A DNA stretch of 64,000 nucleotides. It comes from Mucilaginibacter glaciei (GTDB taxonomy: Bacteria > Bacteroidota > Bacteroidia > Sphingobacteriales > Sphingobacteriaceae). Both the position numbers and the translations under genes were made by a program. The notes under the pieces are model-generated. The model was not told where the DNA came from, made no database searches, and saw only the letters and a list, made by a program, of their open reading frames with translations. Of this stretch, positions 1 through 7,300 are shown piece by piece; the stretch's first letter is position 1, and every line of letters begins with the position of its first letter. Location of the stretch: NCBI RefSeq assembly GCF_014773245.1, contig NZ_JACWMX010000011.1:1-64000 (forward strand), in the 5' to 3' direction.

Positions 1-1
1 A

Positions 2-295
2 CAAGCGCCTTATCAGGATGCGATAACACCTGATCTGATCCTGCTTGACATCAATCTGCCAAAAGTTGATGGAATAGAGGTTTTAATTCACATAAAGGAA
101 AGCAAAGTTTTAAAGCGAATCCCTGTAATAATGTTGACGACATCATCTGCGGAAGCCGATATTTTAAAATCTTATAATAATTATGCCAATTGCTATATCA
201 CAAAGCCCATCAGCCTGGCGAGTTTTATGGATGTGGTATCAACCATTGAGGAGTTTTGGGTTTCCTTGGTTCAACTTCCGGTAAAGAAAATATGA
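2..295 (+). CDS. Response regulator receiver protein, 5' end missing
   Basis: The frame is open from the window edge to a TGA at 293-295, about 97 residues. The sequence ITPDLILLDINLPKVDGIEV carries the phosphoacceptor Asp in the LLDINLP context. VIMLTTSS supplies the conserved Thr/Ser and CYITKP the conserved Lys-Pro, so this is the beta3-to-alpha5 part of a CheY-like receiver. After the Lys-Pro there is only one helix and no output domain, which matches single-domain Rcp1-type regulators that relay phosphate from phytochrome-like or PAS kinases. The stop lies 1 nt before the ATG of the next gene, so the two are very likely co-transcribed. The partner kinase is not visible; it may lie upstream of the window. 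Confidence 0.85.
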   Translation, partial: QAPYQDAITPDLILLDINLPKVDGIEVLIHIKESKVLKRIPVIMLTTSSAEADILKSYNNYANCYITKPISLASFMDVVSTIEEFWVSLVQLPVKKI

Positions 296-296
296 T

Positions 297-2054
297 ATGC
301 TATTCAACCCAATCAACATACTTGTCATTGAGGATAATTTGGGAGATTTTTTTTTAATAGAGACGTGTTTGCATGACACGCGTATTGATACTAAAAATAT
401 TCTACACGCACAAACATTGCAGCAGGGTATCGCAATTCTGTCCTCCAATACCATTGATCTTCTTCTGTTGGATTTAACACTTCCTGATAGCTTAGCAGGC
501 AACTCATATATAGAAATACAGTCTTACAAAAAAAACATTCCTGTTATTATTTTATCAGGGGCAAAAAATGAAGATATGGCACTTGATATTATGAAACAAG
601 GTGCCCAAGATTATCTGCTTAAAGATGAGTTAAATCCGAAAATATTAGAAAAAACGATTCTTTATTCCATTGAGCGAAAAAGGAACCTCACCTTATTAGA
701 CCAGTCGCAAGCTCAATACCGGCTTTTGTTTGACAATAATCCTTTGCCGATGTGGACTTACGATGTGGAAACTTTAAAATTCGAAATGGTTAATGATGCA
801 GCAATAGAACATTATGGCTATAGTAGGGATGAGTTTTTGGGGATGACCATTTTAGAAATAAGACCGGACTCGGAAAAGCAACGTGTAAAAGAGTTCAATT
901 TCGCAAAGCATACTAATAGGTTAAAACATGCAGGCGAGTGGCAGCACCTAAAGAAAAACGGTGAAATTATTAATGTGGAGATAACATCTCATCTTCTTGA
1001 ATTTGACGAGAAAAAACTTAAGCTGATAGTGGTTTATGATGTTACTGATAAATTAAGAGCAAAGGAAGAGCTCGAAAATAGTGAAAAGGTATTTAGATCA
1101 TTGGCAGAGTCTTTTCCGAACGGCGCGATATCACTTCTTGATAGCGATTTTAACTTTCTATACACCAATGGTGTTGCGTATCAAAGATTAGGGCTAAACC
1201 CTAATCTTAACATTGGTAAAAAGTTTCTTTGGAGGGATTGTTATAAAAATGATAAAAAAAGAGTGCTATCAGAACTCGAAAAATGCTTAACCGGAGAAAC
1301 CGTATCATTTGAATTTAGTGGAATGGACAAAGTATACACGAGTGTTGCTGCACCAATTTTTTCAGAACGCGGAATTGCGGAAAAAATAATTGTGATAACG
1401 CAGGATATTACCGATAAACACAAAGCGGAACAACACTTAAAATTACTTGAGTCGGTGATCGTTAACAGTTCCAATGGCATCATGATCGTGAATAATCCAA
1501 ACGGAAAAAAAAACGGCCTCGAAATTATTTTTGCGAATAAAGCACAACAGGAGATGACCGGCTACAGCTTAAATGAGTTAATGGGTAAAAACCCAAGGAT
1601 TTTTCAGGGAATAGATACCGATAAGCACGCATCAGACCAAATCAAAAACGCTACAGACAAGCGGCAGAAGACTTCGGTTGAACTGATTAATTATAGAAAA
1701 GATGGCACAGCATACTGGGTGAATTTATCTATTGTACCAATATTTGACAGTAAACGCAAATGCACGCATTTTATCGGCTTAAGTAAAGATGTTACGGAAC
1801 GAAAACTTTCTGAACAGGCTATGCAGAAAGCAAATGAAGAGTTAATGGAGAAGAATAACCGACTTTACGAAATAGCCATGATAAATTCCCATATCATCAG
1901 AAAACCTGTTGCCAATATTTTAGGCGCAATGGGGTTGATTGATAAATCCTTAATTAATAACGCAGAGATTGTAGAGTTAATTGAAAAAATTGAAATAAGT
2001 ACCCTGGAAATGGATAGCGTAATACATGACATTGCAGGAAAAGCAGTCGTTTAA
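297..2054 (+). CDS. Receiver-PAS-PAS-PAS signalling protein with C-terminal DHp-like helix
   Basis: Cytoplasmic signalling protein of 585 aa with no membrane segment. Residues 5-125 form a receiver domain: acidic pair E12/D13, phospho-Asp D59 in LLLLDLTLPDS, and K109 in DYLLKD. Three PAS modules follow, at roughly 135-255, 260-375 and 380-505. The third ends in the typical FIGLSKDVTERK linker. The last 65 residues hold SHIIRKPVANILG, a histidine dimerisation/phosphotransfer-like motif with H532. No ATP-binding (HATPase) domain follows, so this cannot autophosphorylate as a normal kinase; H532 may be phosphorylated in trans, or the helix may only dimerise. The preceding receiver gene ends 1 nt upstream. 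The gene is AT-rich compared with those beyond 11 kb. Confidence 0.8.
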   Translation: MLFNPINILVIEDNLGDFFLIETCLHDTRIDTKNILHAQTLQQGIAILSSNTIDLLLLDLTLPDSLAGNSYIEIQSYKKNIPVIILSGAKNEDMALDIMKQGAQDYLLKDELNPKILEKTILYSIERKRNLTLLDQSQAQYRLLFDNNPLPMWTYDVETLKFEMVNDAAIEHYGYSRDEFLGMTILEIRPDSEKQRVKEFNFAKHTNRLKHAGEWQHLKKNGEIINVEITSHLLEFDEKKLKLIVVYDVTDKLRAKEELENSEKVFRSLAESFPNGAISLLDSDFNFLYTNGVAYQRLGLNPNLNIGKKFLWRDCYKNDKKRVLSELEKCLTGETVSFEFSGMDKVYTSVAAPIFSERGIAEKIIVITQDITDKHKAEQHLKLLESVIVNSSNGIMIVNNPNGKKNGLEIIFANKAQQEMTGYSLNELMGKNPRIFQGIDTDKHASDQIKNATDKRQKTSVELINYRKDGTAYWVNLSIVPIFDSKRKCTHFIGLSKDVTERKLSEQAMQKANEELMEKNNRLYEIAMINSHIIRKPVANILGAMGLIDKSLINNAEIVELIEKIEISTLEMDSVIHDIAGKAVV

Positions 2055-2287
2055 TATTTTTTGTTATTTAAACCATAATTAGATTAAAAATCAGCTGAAT
2101 TTTAAACACTTGGAAATAAATTATCGGAATAGGATTTATTAGAATCCAGGCACCTCAACATTTAGGAAATTACAAATTAACCTTTAGCGATTTTTTCTCA
2201 AATTAATTTCAGTATCGCTGAACGGGCAATATCTTTTCATTATTTTATTAATAAAGTTCATAAAAATAGCTCACCTAATTTAATATT

Positions 2288-2645
2288 ATGACTTTACTCT
2301 CCCGCAAGAAATTTATATCGCCTTACGTGATTTTTATCCTGACTATTCTGTTCTCTGTAACTTTAGATTCGCGCTTGATCTGTAATTCGATATAAGAGAA
2401 TAAAACCTATGCCAGAACAATCAATCTGCGGGTAGGCAGCGAATGCTGAGTATTAAATCTACCTTTAGATATCACAGTGACTAAAAAGACAATACGGCTG
2501 CAAAAGGATTATCTGGAAAAGATGAATCATATTATTTTTTGCTAAAGACAAATGTGTTGAGCAAAAGCTGACCAAGGCGGCTGATGAGCAAAGGTTAGTA
2601 GCGATAGTTTCGGGCTATAAAACCTATCAGTCGGCAATCAAATCT
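2288..2645 (+). pseudogene. Possible remnant of a membrane sensor gene
   Basis: The 583-bp gap between the PAS protein and the convergent kinase gene has no intact gene, but it holds peptide-like fragments in the plus direction. From 2288, MTLLSRKKFISPYVIFILTI begins like a signal anchor or first membrane helix of a sensor protein and stops after 35 codons. From 2526 an open stretch reads KLTKAADEQRLVAIVSGYKT, which resembles the helical ligand-binding bundle of bacterial sensors. The pieces are in order but separated by stops, as in a decaying gene. This is inference from fragment character only; chance ORFs in AT-rich DNA remain possible. Confidence 0.28.
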
Positions 2646-3417
2646 TATGGACGTTTGGCAGCCATATGTAAAATTTTGTGCCCTTTCCTGGCCGGCTTTG
2701 AAAATGTATAGTACCTCCATAACTTTCAACAATTTTTTTACAGATGGATAAACCCAAACCATGTGATTTTTCGCCTGAAGTCCCAGGCCTTCTGCCTTTA
2801 GGCTGTGCGAATACATAAGGTTGTAAGCTCTCAGGTATTCCTATCCCAGTGTCTTTTACGATAATTTGGAGGCCGTCGCTGATCATTCGGGTGTCTACCG
2901 AGATTTCACCAAATTGCGGCGTAAATTTCATTGCATTCCCAATGAGGTTGTCGACTACGCGCGTTATTTTTTCCTTATCCACCTTTAAAAATATGTCTCC
3001 TTCAAAAAAATTTACTAAAACAGTTTGATTTTTTCGATCTATTAAATGCTTTGAAAAACGCAGGTAGTTCTTTATCAATTCATGAATGTTGACATCCTGC
3101 CTATATATGGTTTCTAAATCGCTATTTTTTATTGTCAAGAGTCCTTCGACCAATTTGAGTGAATAACTGGCTGCCAATTTAATGGCATCTAAAAGTTCAT
3201 TTTGGTCTTCAGATAATTTATTTTCTTCCATAAGCAGCGTTGCCAACGAAGTTATGCTTCCTAAAGGATTGCGAAGGTCATGCGCAGTAGTTCGAATTAG
3301 TTGGTCTTTTTCCCTTAGTAGCAATAAAAGGTTCTCGTTGCCGGAAAATTCTGGACAAGAGTGAAATGAGACCTGAAATTCATTTTCAATGTAATTCGCG
3401 GATTTATTACTTGTCAT
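2638..3417 (-). CDS. Soluble sensor histidine kinase (HisKA-HATPase)
   Basis: A 259-aa ATP-dependent protein histidine kinase with no transmembrane segment or recognisable sensor domain. The DHp motif TAHDLRNPLGSITS places the phosphorylated histidine at H46. N-box residues are in VVDNLIGNAMKFTP (about 155-167), the G1 box is KDTGIGIP (188-195) and the G2 box is SHGLGLSICKKIV (218-230). All catalytic boxes are intact. Because the input part is only about 35 residues, it probably takes its signal from a partner protein, plausibly the PAS/receiver proteins encoded convergently upstream. ATG start at 3417. The C-terminal 3' end overlaps the decayed sensor fragment on the other strand. Confidence 0.9.
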   Translation of the reverse strand: MTSNKSANYIENEFQVSFHSCPEFSGNENLLLLLREKDQLIRTTAHDLRNPLGSITSLATLLMEENKLSEDQNELLDAIKLAASYSLKLVEGLLTIKNSDLETIYRQDVNIHELIKNYLRFSKHLIDRKNQTVLVNFFEGDIFLKVDKEKITRVVDNLIGNAMKFTPQFGEISVDTRMISDGLQIIVKDTGIGIPESLQPYVFAQPKGRRPGTSGEKSHGLGLSICKKIVESYGGTIHFQSRPGKGTKFYIWLPNVHKI

Positions 3418-3870
3418 GATAGCTCCAATTGTTTATCCTATACGGTTTTGATATTTTTTTAATTAAATAAAATAATTATAGGCATATCTTATGCCAATTG
3501 TAAGAAATAGAGGTATTTAACAAGATTATTATCATCTTAATGACGTTATCGTTTTAAAAAACATAAAAACACTAACGCACTTTTGAAAATTTTTTTGTGT
3601 TTTTAGTAGCCCCTGTCTGATTTTTGTAATCATTAAAATCCAAGTATAAAGGACATATGTAAAATTAGGTATTAGGATGCCTTATACCATTTAAAATAGT
3701 CTTTCATGCACGGGAAACAGGACTTAATAAGATGCGGTTTATTTTAAATAACTAATGACTCCAAACATGGCGGATTGGAAGGTCTGCATTATGAAGACTA
3801 AAGTATGTACAACCCGCAGCGGCCCTTGTAAACAATCGCTGTTCAAGCTAATGCATCGCTTGATTTCGAA

Positions 3871-3932
3871 GCAAGTTATGTTTTGGTAATACCAAAACGA
3901 CTTGCCGATGGGTTCGCTTTACTCATCATCGG
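3871..3932. repeat. Inverted-repeat cluster, candidate oriT or regulatory site
   Basis: A perfect palindrome with one central base, TTTTGGTAATACCAAAA (3881-3897), sits inside a second pair of arms, GCAAGT/ACTTGC (3871-3876 and 3900-3905). A second hairpin with six-base arms CCGATG/CATCGG (3905-3910, 3927-3932) follows immediately. The cluster lies 160-220 bp before mobC, in the orientation and distance common for oriT regions of mobilizable elements. It could instead be a binding site for the element's own regulator. Confidence 0.4.
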
Positions 3933-4020
3933 GTAGGAAACTACTTCACCATGTTCAGCATTTTAATAGAAGAAATTTAAATCCAGTCGGAATTCAGGTG
4001 ATTTTATCGTAATTTATTTA

Positions 4021-4046
4021 TCGGTACTACCTAAAACCTTGTCATA
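4021..4046 (+). promoter_or_regulatory. Shared mob/recombinase promoter-like element, copy 1
   Basis: TCGGTACTACC, six variable bases, then CTTGTCATA. The same composite motif with the same six-base spacer occurs at 9093-9118 upstream of the recombinase operon. In both places exactly 44 nt separate the motif from the first ATG. The first half contains the inverted repeat GGTA-C-TACC. Conservation of both blocks, spacer length and distance points to a promoter or operator that co-controls transfer and excision genes. Confidence 0.6.
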
Positions 4047-4090
4047 TATACCTTGTCTAAGGCCGCAGCTTTGACCTAAATCATTTAATA

Positions 4091-4447
4091 ATGAGCAGGC
4101 CAAGGAAAGATAAAGAACATAAACTCTCGAAAGTAATCGTCTTTCGGTTAACAGAGGCAGAACTTCAAAAACTGGAGGGGTATAGCGAAACCTGCGGCAA
4201 AGCTATTGGTGTGATGGTCAGGGATAAATTATTCACAGGAAGCTTTCCCAGGCAAGTGATGCCCAAATCAGACCACCAGCTTTATGCCGAATTAAACCGT
4301 ATCGGGAACAATATCAACCAGCTCGCCCGGAGGGCCAACAGCGGGTTTATGTACAAGGGCCATACGCAGCTATTGTTGGATCTGCTCAACAAATTATTGG
4401 TTCAGCAGCAATTAGTCGTCAATCACCTGTTAGATGGTCGCCGTTGA
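4091..4447 (+). CDS. mobC: MobC-like relaxosome accessory protein
   Basis: A 118-aa protein expected to bind oriT and help the relaxase nick DNA. The N-terminus KVIVFRLTEAELQKLEGYSE looks like a ribbon-helix-helix DNA-binding strand and helix. The C-terminal half has the MobC family signature YAELNRIGNNINQLARRANS followed by a helical tail. Length fits plasmid and transposon MobC/BmgB proteins. The stop overlaps the start of the relaxase gene by 14 bp, the usual mobC-mobA coupling in Bacteroidota mobilizable elements. The upstream region holds the shared promoter-like motif and the oriT candidate. Confidence 0.88.
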   Translation: MSRPRKDKEHKLSKVIVFRLTEAELQKLEGYSETCGKAIGVMVRDKLFTGSFPRQVMPKSDHQLYAELNRIGNNINQLARRANSGFMYKGHTQLLLDLLNKLLVQQQLVVNHLLDGRR

Positions 4448-5717
4448 AAAGTTCGGGTCCAACTTTATGGGCGCACTGGGATATAACCTAAAGAAAATGG
4501 ATCATCCCGATAGCAGGCAACGTGCAGAACTGCTGGCAACCAGTTTTTCTTCCCTAACACCGGGAATGATCAAAAAGGAAGTTGAACTGATCCGGGAGTT
4601 ACGCCCGGCATTATCCAAATATGTGTGGCATACCAGCCTGAATTTTTCCGTTGAGGAACTCGCAGATAAGTTAACCAATGAAAATATGTTGGAAATGGCT
4701 TTGGAGTATATGAAAGCGATGGGTTACGAAGATAACCAATACCTGATCGTCAGGCACCATGATGCAGACCACCCTCATGTTCACCTGCTGGTCAACCGGA
4801 TTACCTACGATGGCAAAGTAGTATCCGACAGTAATAACTTTCATAAAAGCCAAGCCGCGCTTCGGAGGTTAGAAAAGCAATATAACCTGATAACATTAGA
4901 TCGAGGTAACCTAGTAACTAAGCAGCGCAATAACAACAGATCTTTAGAGCAGAGTAGCCACATAACAACAGATCAGCCTAACAACAGATCAAAACACCTG
5001 GGTAACAATAGATCAATAGAGCAACGTAACGATGTAACCAATGGCAAGCCCCAACTGGCATCCCAGCGTTCATTGACCAAAAACGAAATTGAAAAGTCGC
5101 TCAGGACAGGTCAGCCTTCTGATAAAAGTGTATTGCAAGCATTGCTTAATCCATTGGTCGGCACCCACGGCGTACCCTTACAACGTTTCATAGAAGAATG
5201 TGAAAAGCGGGACATCTACCTGTTATTTAACCAGGCAAGTACCGGCAGGGTTAGCGGTATCACCTATTTTATCAATGATTTTATGATCAAAGGACAGGCA
5301 TTGGGCAACCGTTTTAAATGGGCAGAACTGATCAAATATTTGGATTATGAGCAAAACCGAGACGGCCAGGCGATTAGCCTTTCAAACGACAGAACAAAAG
5401 CAAGATACAGAGAAACCCAATCATCCGCCGGTAACGAACGTGGAAGTGACGGACTTCCTGAAAACCTTGCACCAGGTACATCAACTATCCCTGGACAACC
5501 AACTAGCCTTAGTGGAAGTGAAGAAGAGGCTATCGGGCTTAGAGCTGATTACACAAAGACAAATGAAAATCATCTGGACACTGGCCGTACTGATAGTGCT
5601 ATGGATTTTGATCATCATCCTTCAGGCGGCATTCAAATAAGTGACGATATTGACGATGAAGCGATGCTGGGCAGAAATCGCAGAAAACAGAAGCAGGCAC
5701 GTACAAACAGACGGTAA
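4434..5717 (+). CDS. Relaxase / mobilization nuclease (MobA/VirD2-like)
   Basis: DNA-nicking relaxase of 427 aa that would cleave oriT through a tyrosine and lead the strand during transfer. The three-histidine metal motif is clear: RHHDADHPHVHLLVNRI at residues 107-123, with H113, H115 and H117 and the family's HPHVH core. N-terminal SNFMGALGYNLKKM matches the start region of family members. Residues about 155-205 are a low-complexity linker with repeated NNRS units. The C-terminal 110 residues are polar and disordered-looking. The region encoding residues 305-402 also encodes a different protein in another frame (5347-5640), which may explain its odd composition. No type IV coupling or secretion genes are visible, so the element appears mobilizable rather than self-transmissible. 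Confidence 0.88.
   Translation: MVAVEKFGSNFMGALGYNLKKMDHPDSRQRAELLATSFSSLTPGMIKKEVELIRELRPALSKYVWHTSLNFSVEELADKLTNENMLEMALEYMKAMGYEDNQYLIVRHHDADHPHVHLLVNRITYDGKVVSDSNNFHKSQAALRRLEKQYNLITLDRGNLVTKQRNNNRSLEQSSHITTDQPNNRSKHLGNNRSIEQRNDVTNGKPQLASQRSLTKNEIEKSLRTGQPSDKSVLQALLNPLVGTHGVPLQRFIEECEKRDIYLLFNQASTGRVSGITYFINDFMIKGQALGNRFKWAELIKYLDYEQNRDGQAISLSNDRTKARYRETQSSAGNERGSDGLPENLAPGTSTIPGQPTSLSGSEEEAIGLRADYTKTNENHLDTGRTDSAMDFDHHPSGGIQISDDIDDEAMLGRNRRKQKQARTNRR
5347..5640 (+). CDS. Overlapping-frame small membrane protein inside the relaxase gene
   Basis: A 97-aa ORF lies wholly inside the relaxase gene in the +1 frame. It begins at an ATG with polar residues, continues with a probable coiled coil (VTDFLKTLHQVHQLSLDNQL) and ends in a clear membrane helix, IIWTLAVLIVLWILIIILQ, followed by AAFK. 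A hydrophobic helix with this architecture is unlikely by chance in a frame opposite a hydrophilic protein. RSF1010-type plasmids encode the membrane-bound accessory protein MobB inside mobA in another frame, so a similar role linking the relaxosome to the membrane is suggested by analogy only. No Shine-Dalgarno site is seen, which is normal for this phylum. Confidence 0.55.
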   Translation: MSKTETARRLAFQTTEQKQDTEKPNHPPVTNVEVTDFLKTLHQVHQLSLDNQLALVEVKKRLSGLELITQRQMKIIWTLAVLIVLWILIIILQAAFK

Positions 5718-5766
5718 AGGATTTGTTAATTATGATTATATTTGATTATTATCTTAAAGCACTTAT

Positions 5767-6108
5767 ATGGAAGTAATACTTGATAATGGAAAAAGGCCGC
5801 GCGGCGTGTTCCTTCCTTTAGAGGAATGGGAAACACTAAAATATGGCATTAATAAAGCCAGTGAGCTTTATAAGCTAATGGATGATCTCAGCCACCCGGA
5901 TGTTTTCGAAATGGGCCCTGCACAGTTTTCACAATATTTGGCATCGCCTGCACAACAGGCTGTAAACAATGCGCTTGAAAATGGTTTATATGTTTCCTAT
6001 CCCGCAGGAACTCCAAACACTTTTGTTCATCAGTATAAAGACGGCAGCAAGGAAGTAGTGCAATATGATCTACAAACCGGCGCGGAACATTTGATAACTA
6101 AACGATAG
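5767..6108 (+). CDS. Small protein upstream of zeta-like ATPase, possible antitoxin
   Basis: A 113-aa soluble protein. Its N-terminus, MEVILDNGKRPRGVFLPLEE, resembles the beginning of Phd/YefM-type antitoxins, where a strand and a helix carry a VxLPxEEWE-like segment. The C-terminal half (YVSYPAGTPNTFVHQYKDGS) looks like a short beta-rich module. The stop is 7 nt before the ATG of the zeta-like ATPase gene, so the two form a tight pair, and it starts 49 nt after the relaxase stop. The antitoxin role is inferred from position and the faint N-terminal resemblance; it is not the epsilon antitoxin family. Confidence 0.5.
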   Translation: MEVILDNGKRPRGVFLPLEEWETLKYGINKASELYKLMDDLSHPDVFEMGPAQFSQYLASPAQQAVNNALENGLYVSYPAGTPNTFVHQYKDGSKEVVQYDLQTGAEHLITKR

Positions 6109-6115
6109 TTCATTC

Positions 6116-6754
6116 ATGCCTATTTTTACTGTAGTGGCAGGCCCGAATGGTGCTGGTAAAAGCACATTTTCTGCGATGTTTTCCCGCCCCGGCGCATTAA
6201 TCTTCGACCCTGACGTACAGAAATATAAAATAGAAAAGCAATATCCTGATATTTCGGATGACGCAATCGGGTCTGTACTCACTAAGGAATACATCAACTT
6301 TCAAGGTAAAGCACTTGGAAAAATGCTTCACCTAACCGTGGAGACAAACCTGCAATCTGATTATTTGCTTAGTAGTGTGGAAATATTCAAGCAGGCTAGT
6401 TACGATACGCGTTTGATCTATATGCTTTTACCTGATATTGCTACATCAATAGACAGAGTGGCATTAAGGGTAAAACAAAAAGGGCACTTCGTAGACATAG
6501 AAAGCGTCAAGACTAACTTTGAAGTGGGTCCCAAAAACCTACTCAAAATAGCAGATCAATTCGACCGGGTGATGCTCATCTCGGGTTTCAATAACAATCC
6601 GCAGGTAGAAACACAGCCACAACTGCTAATAAATATTGAAAATGGAATGACCCGCTATAAATCCGATGAAATTCCTGATTGGTGCAAAGGGATTGTTAAT
6701 TCTACGGAAGTTGCCGCTACATATAATCAGGCATCTAAAGGACACAAGATATAA
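6116..6754 (+). CDS. Zeta-toxin-like P-loop ATPase/kinase
   Basis: A 212-aa P-loop protein of the zeta-toxin / predicted ABC-type ATPase group. Walker A is GPNGAGKST at residues 9-17 with catalytic Lys K15, preceded by the hydrophobic strand IFTVVA. LIFDPDVQ follows, where zeta proteins place an acidic catalytic residue, and VETNLQSD resembles their substrate-binding segment. Known zeta toxins phosphorylate UDP-N-acetylglucosamine and block wall synthesis, but many family members have unknown substrates. The gene is tightly paired with the 113-aa ORF upstream and converges on the XRE gene 15 bp away. A stability module of the mobile element is the most economical reading. Confidence 0.72.
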   Translation: MPIFTVVAGPNGAGKSTFSAMFSRPGALIFDPDVQKYKIEKQYPDISDDAIGSVLTKEYINFQGKALGKMLHLTVETNLQSDYLLSSVEIFKQASYDTRLIYMLLPDIATSIDRVALRVKQKGHFVDIESVKTNFEVGPKNLLKIADQFDRVMLISGFNNNPQVETQPQLLINIENGMTRYKSDEIPDWCKGIVNSTEVAATYNQASKGHKI

Positions 6755-6769
6755 TAGAGCGGAACCTAT

Positions 6770-7168
6770 CTATTGTGCTTTTTTAAGCAATTCAATCTTT
6801 TCCAGTTCGCTGGCAAGCAAACGCTCATACAATTTTTTATTTTCTTCAAATAGTTCGACCAGCTTCTCTATCGGATTGAAATTAAACTGGTGCCCAATGT
6901 TAGCACCATGATTATTTGACCCTTCATAATTATTTTGGATATTGTAAATTACCGCTTCGTCGCTATAATTTTTTATAGCCTCGGCAGATACTCCAAGCAC
7001 TTTGGCTATCTTTTCCAATGCACTTTCCTCTACCTCAGCACTCTGCTCAATCTTAGAAATCGCCTGCTGGCTTATACCCAATTCAGCAGCAAGTGCTTCT
7101 TGCTTCATACCTCGTAGTTCGCGAATGCGACTTATTTTTCTGCCAATATGTAAAGTTGCTTCTGCCAT
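6770..7168 (-). CDS. XRE-family HTH transcriptional regulator
   Basis: A 132-aa DNA-binding protein. Residues 8-62 form a Cro/C1-type helix-turn-helix: IRELRGMKQEALAAELGISQ contains the scaffold and the turn, followed by the recognition helix in QQAISKIEQ. Residues 70-95 are a glycine/asparagine-rich spacer. The last 35 residues (IEKLVELFEENKKLYERLLA) form an amphipathic helix suitable for dimerisation. It is transcribed away from the HEPN gene, with a 130-bp shared intergenic region holding palindromes that could be its own operator. It probably controls the divergent gene pair, the usual logic for cargo regulators on mobile elements. Confidence 0.85.
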   Translation of the reverse strand: MAEATLHIGRKISRIRELRGMKQEALAAELGISQQAISKIEQSAEVEESALEKIAKVLGVSAEAIKNYSDEAVIYNIQNNYEGSNNHGANIGHQFNFNPIEKLVELFEENKKLYERLLASELEKIELLKKAQ

Positions 7169-7174
7169 GGGTCA

Positions 7175-7256
7175 AATGTATTTTAAAATGTAAATGTACA
7201 AAACAACAGTGCCATTGTAAAATACAATTTGGTATGGTTCGGTACGGTCAAACCGT
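7175..7256. promoter_or_regulatory. Palindromic operator region between XRE and HEPN genes
   Basis: The divergent intergenic region contains ATTGTA-AAA-TACAAT (7214-7228), a perfect 6+6 palindrome. A related sequence, TGTATTTTAAAATGTA, lies about 7177-7192 near the XRE start. A second type of repeat, ACGGT-CAA-ACCGT, is at 7244-7256. The TGTA/TACA half-sites recur on both sides, as expected for cooperative binding of an XRE repressor. Assignment to this regulator is inference. Confidence 0.45.
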
Positions 7257-7300
7257 GCTCGTACTTTGACTGACGGGTTAATGCTGGCCTGTTTAATTTG

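Larger units (their letters stand above)
3418..4090. other. Long intergenic region upstream of the mob operon; candidate oriT zone
   Basis: No convincing gene is visible in these 673 bases. The left half is AT-rich and featureless. The right half carries inverted repeats next to the mobilization genes: TTTTGGTA-A-TACCAAAA at 3881-3897, flanked by GCAAGT (3871-3876) and ACTTGC (3900-3905), then CCGATG (3905-3910) pairing with CATCGG (3927-3932). Relaxase origins of transfer usually lie directly upstream of mob genes and contain such repeats, so the oriT is expected here. The nick site cannot be assigned from sequence alone. Confidence 0.4.

Noticed and set aside
3418..4090. Search for a duplicated tRNA-Arg 3' end as left attachment site
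   Set aside because: No convincing copy of the tRNA-Arg 3' end was seen in this region or elsewhere to the left, so the left boundary of the element could not be placed.
6666..6911. 81-codon plus-strand ORF between the zeta and XRE genes
   Set aside because: It overlaps both the zeta gene end and the XRE gene and shows no domain.
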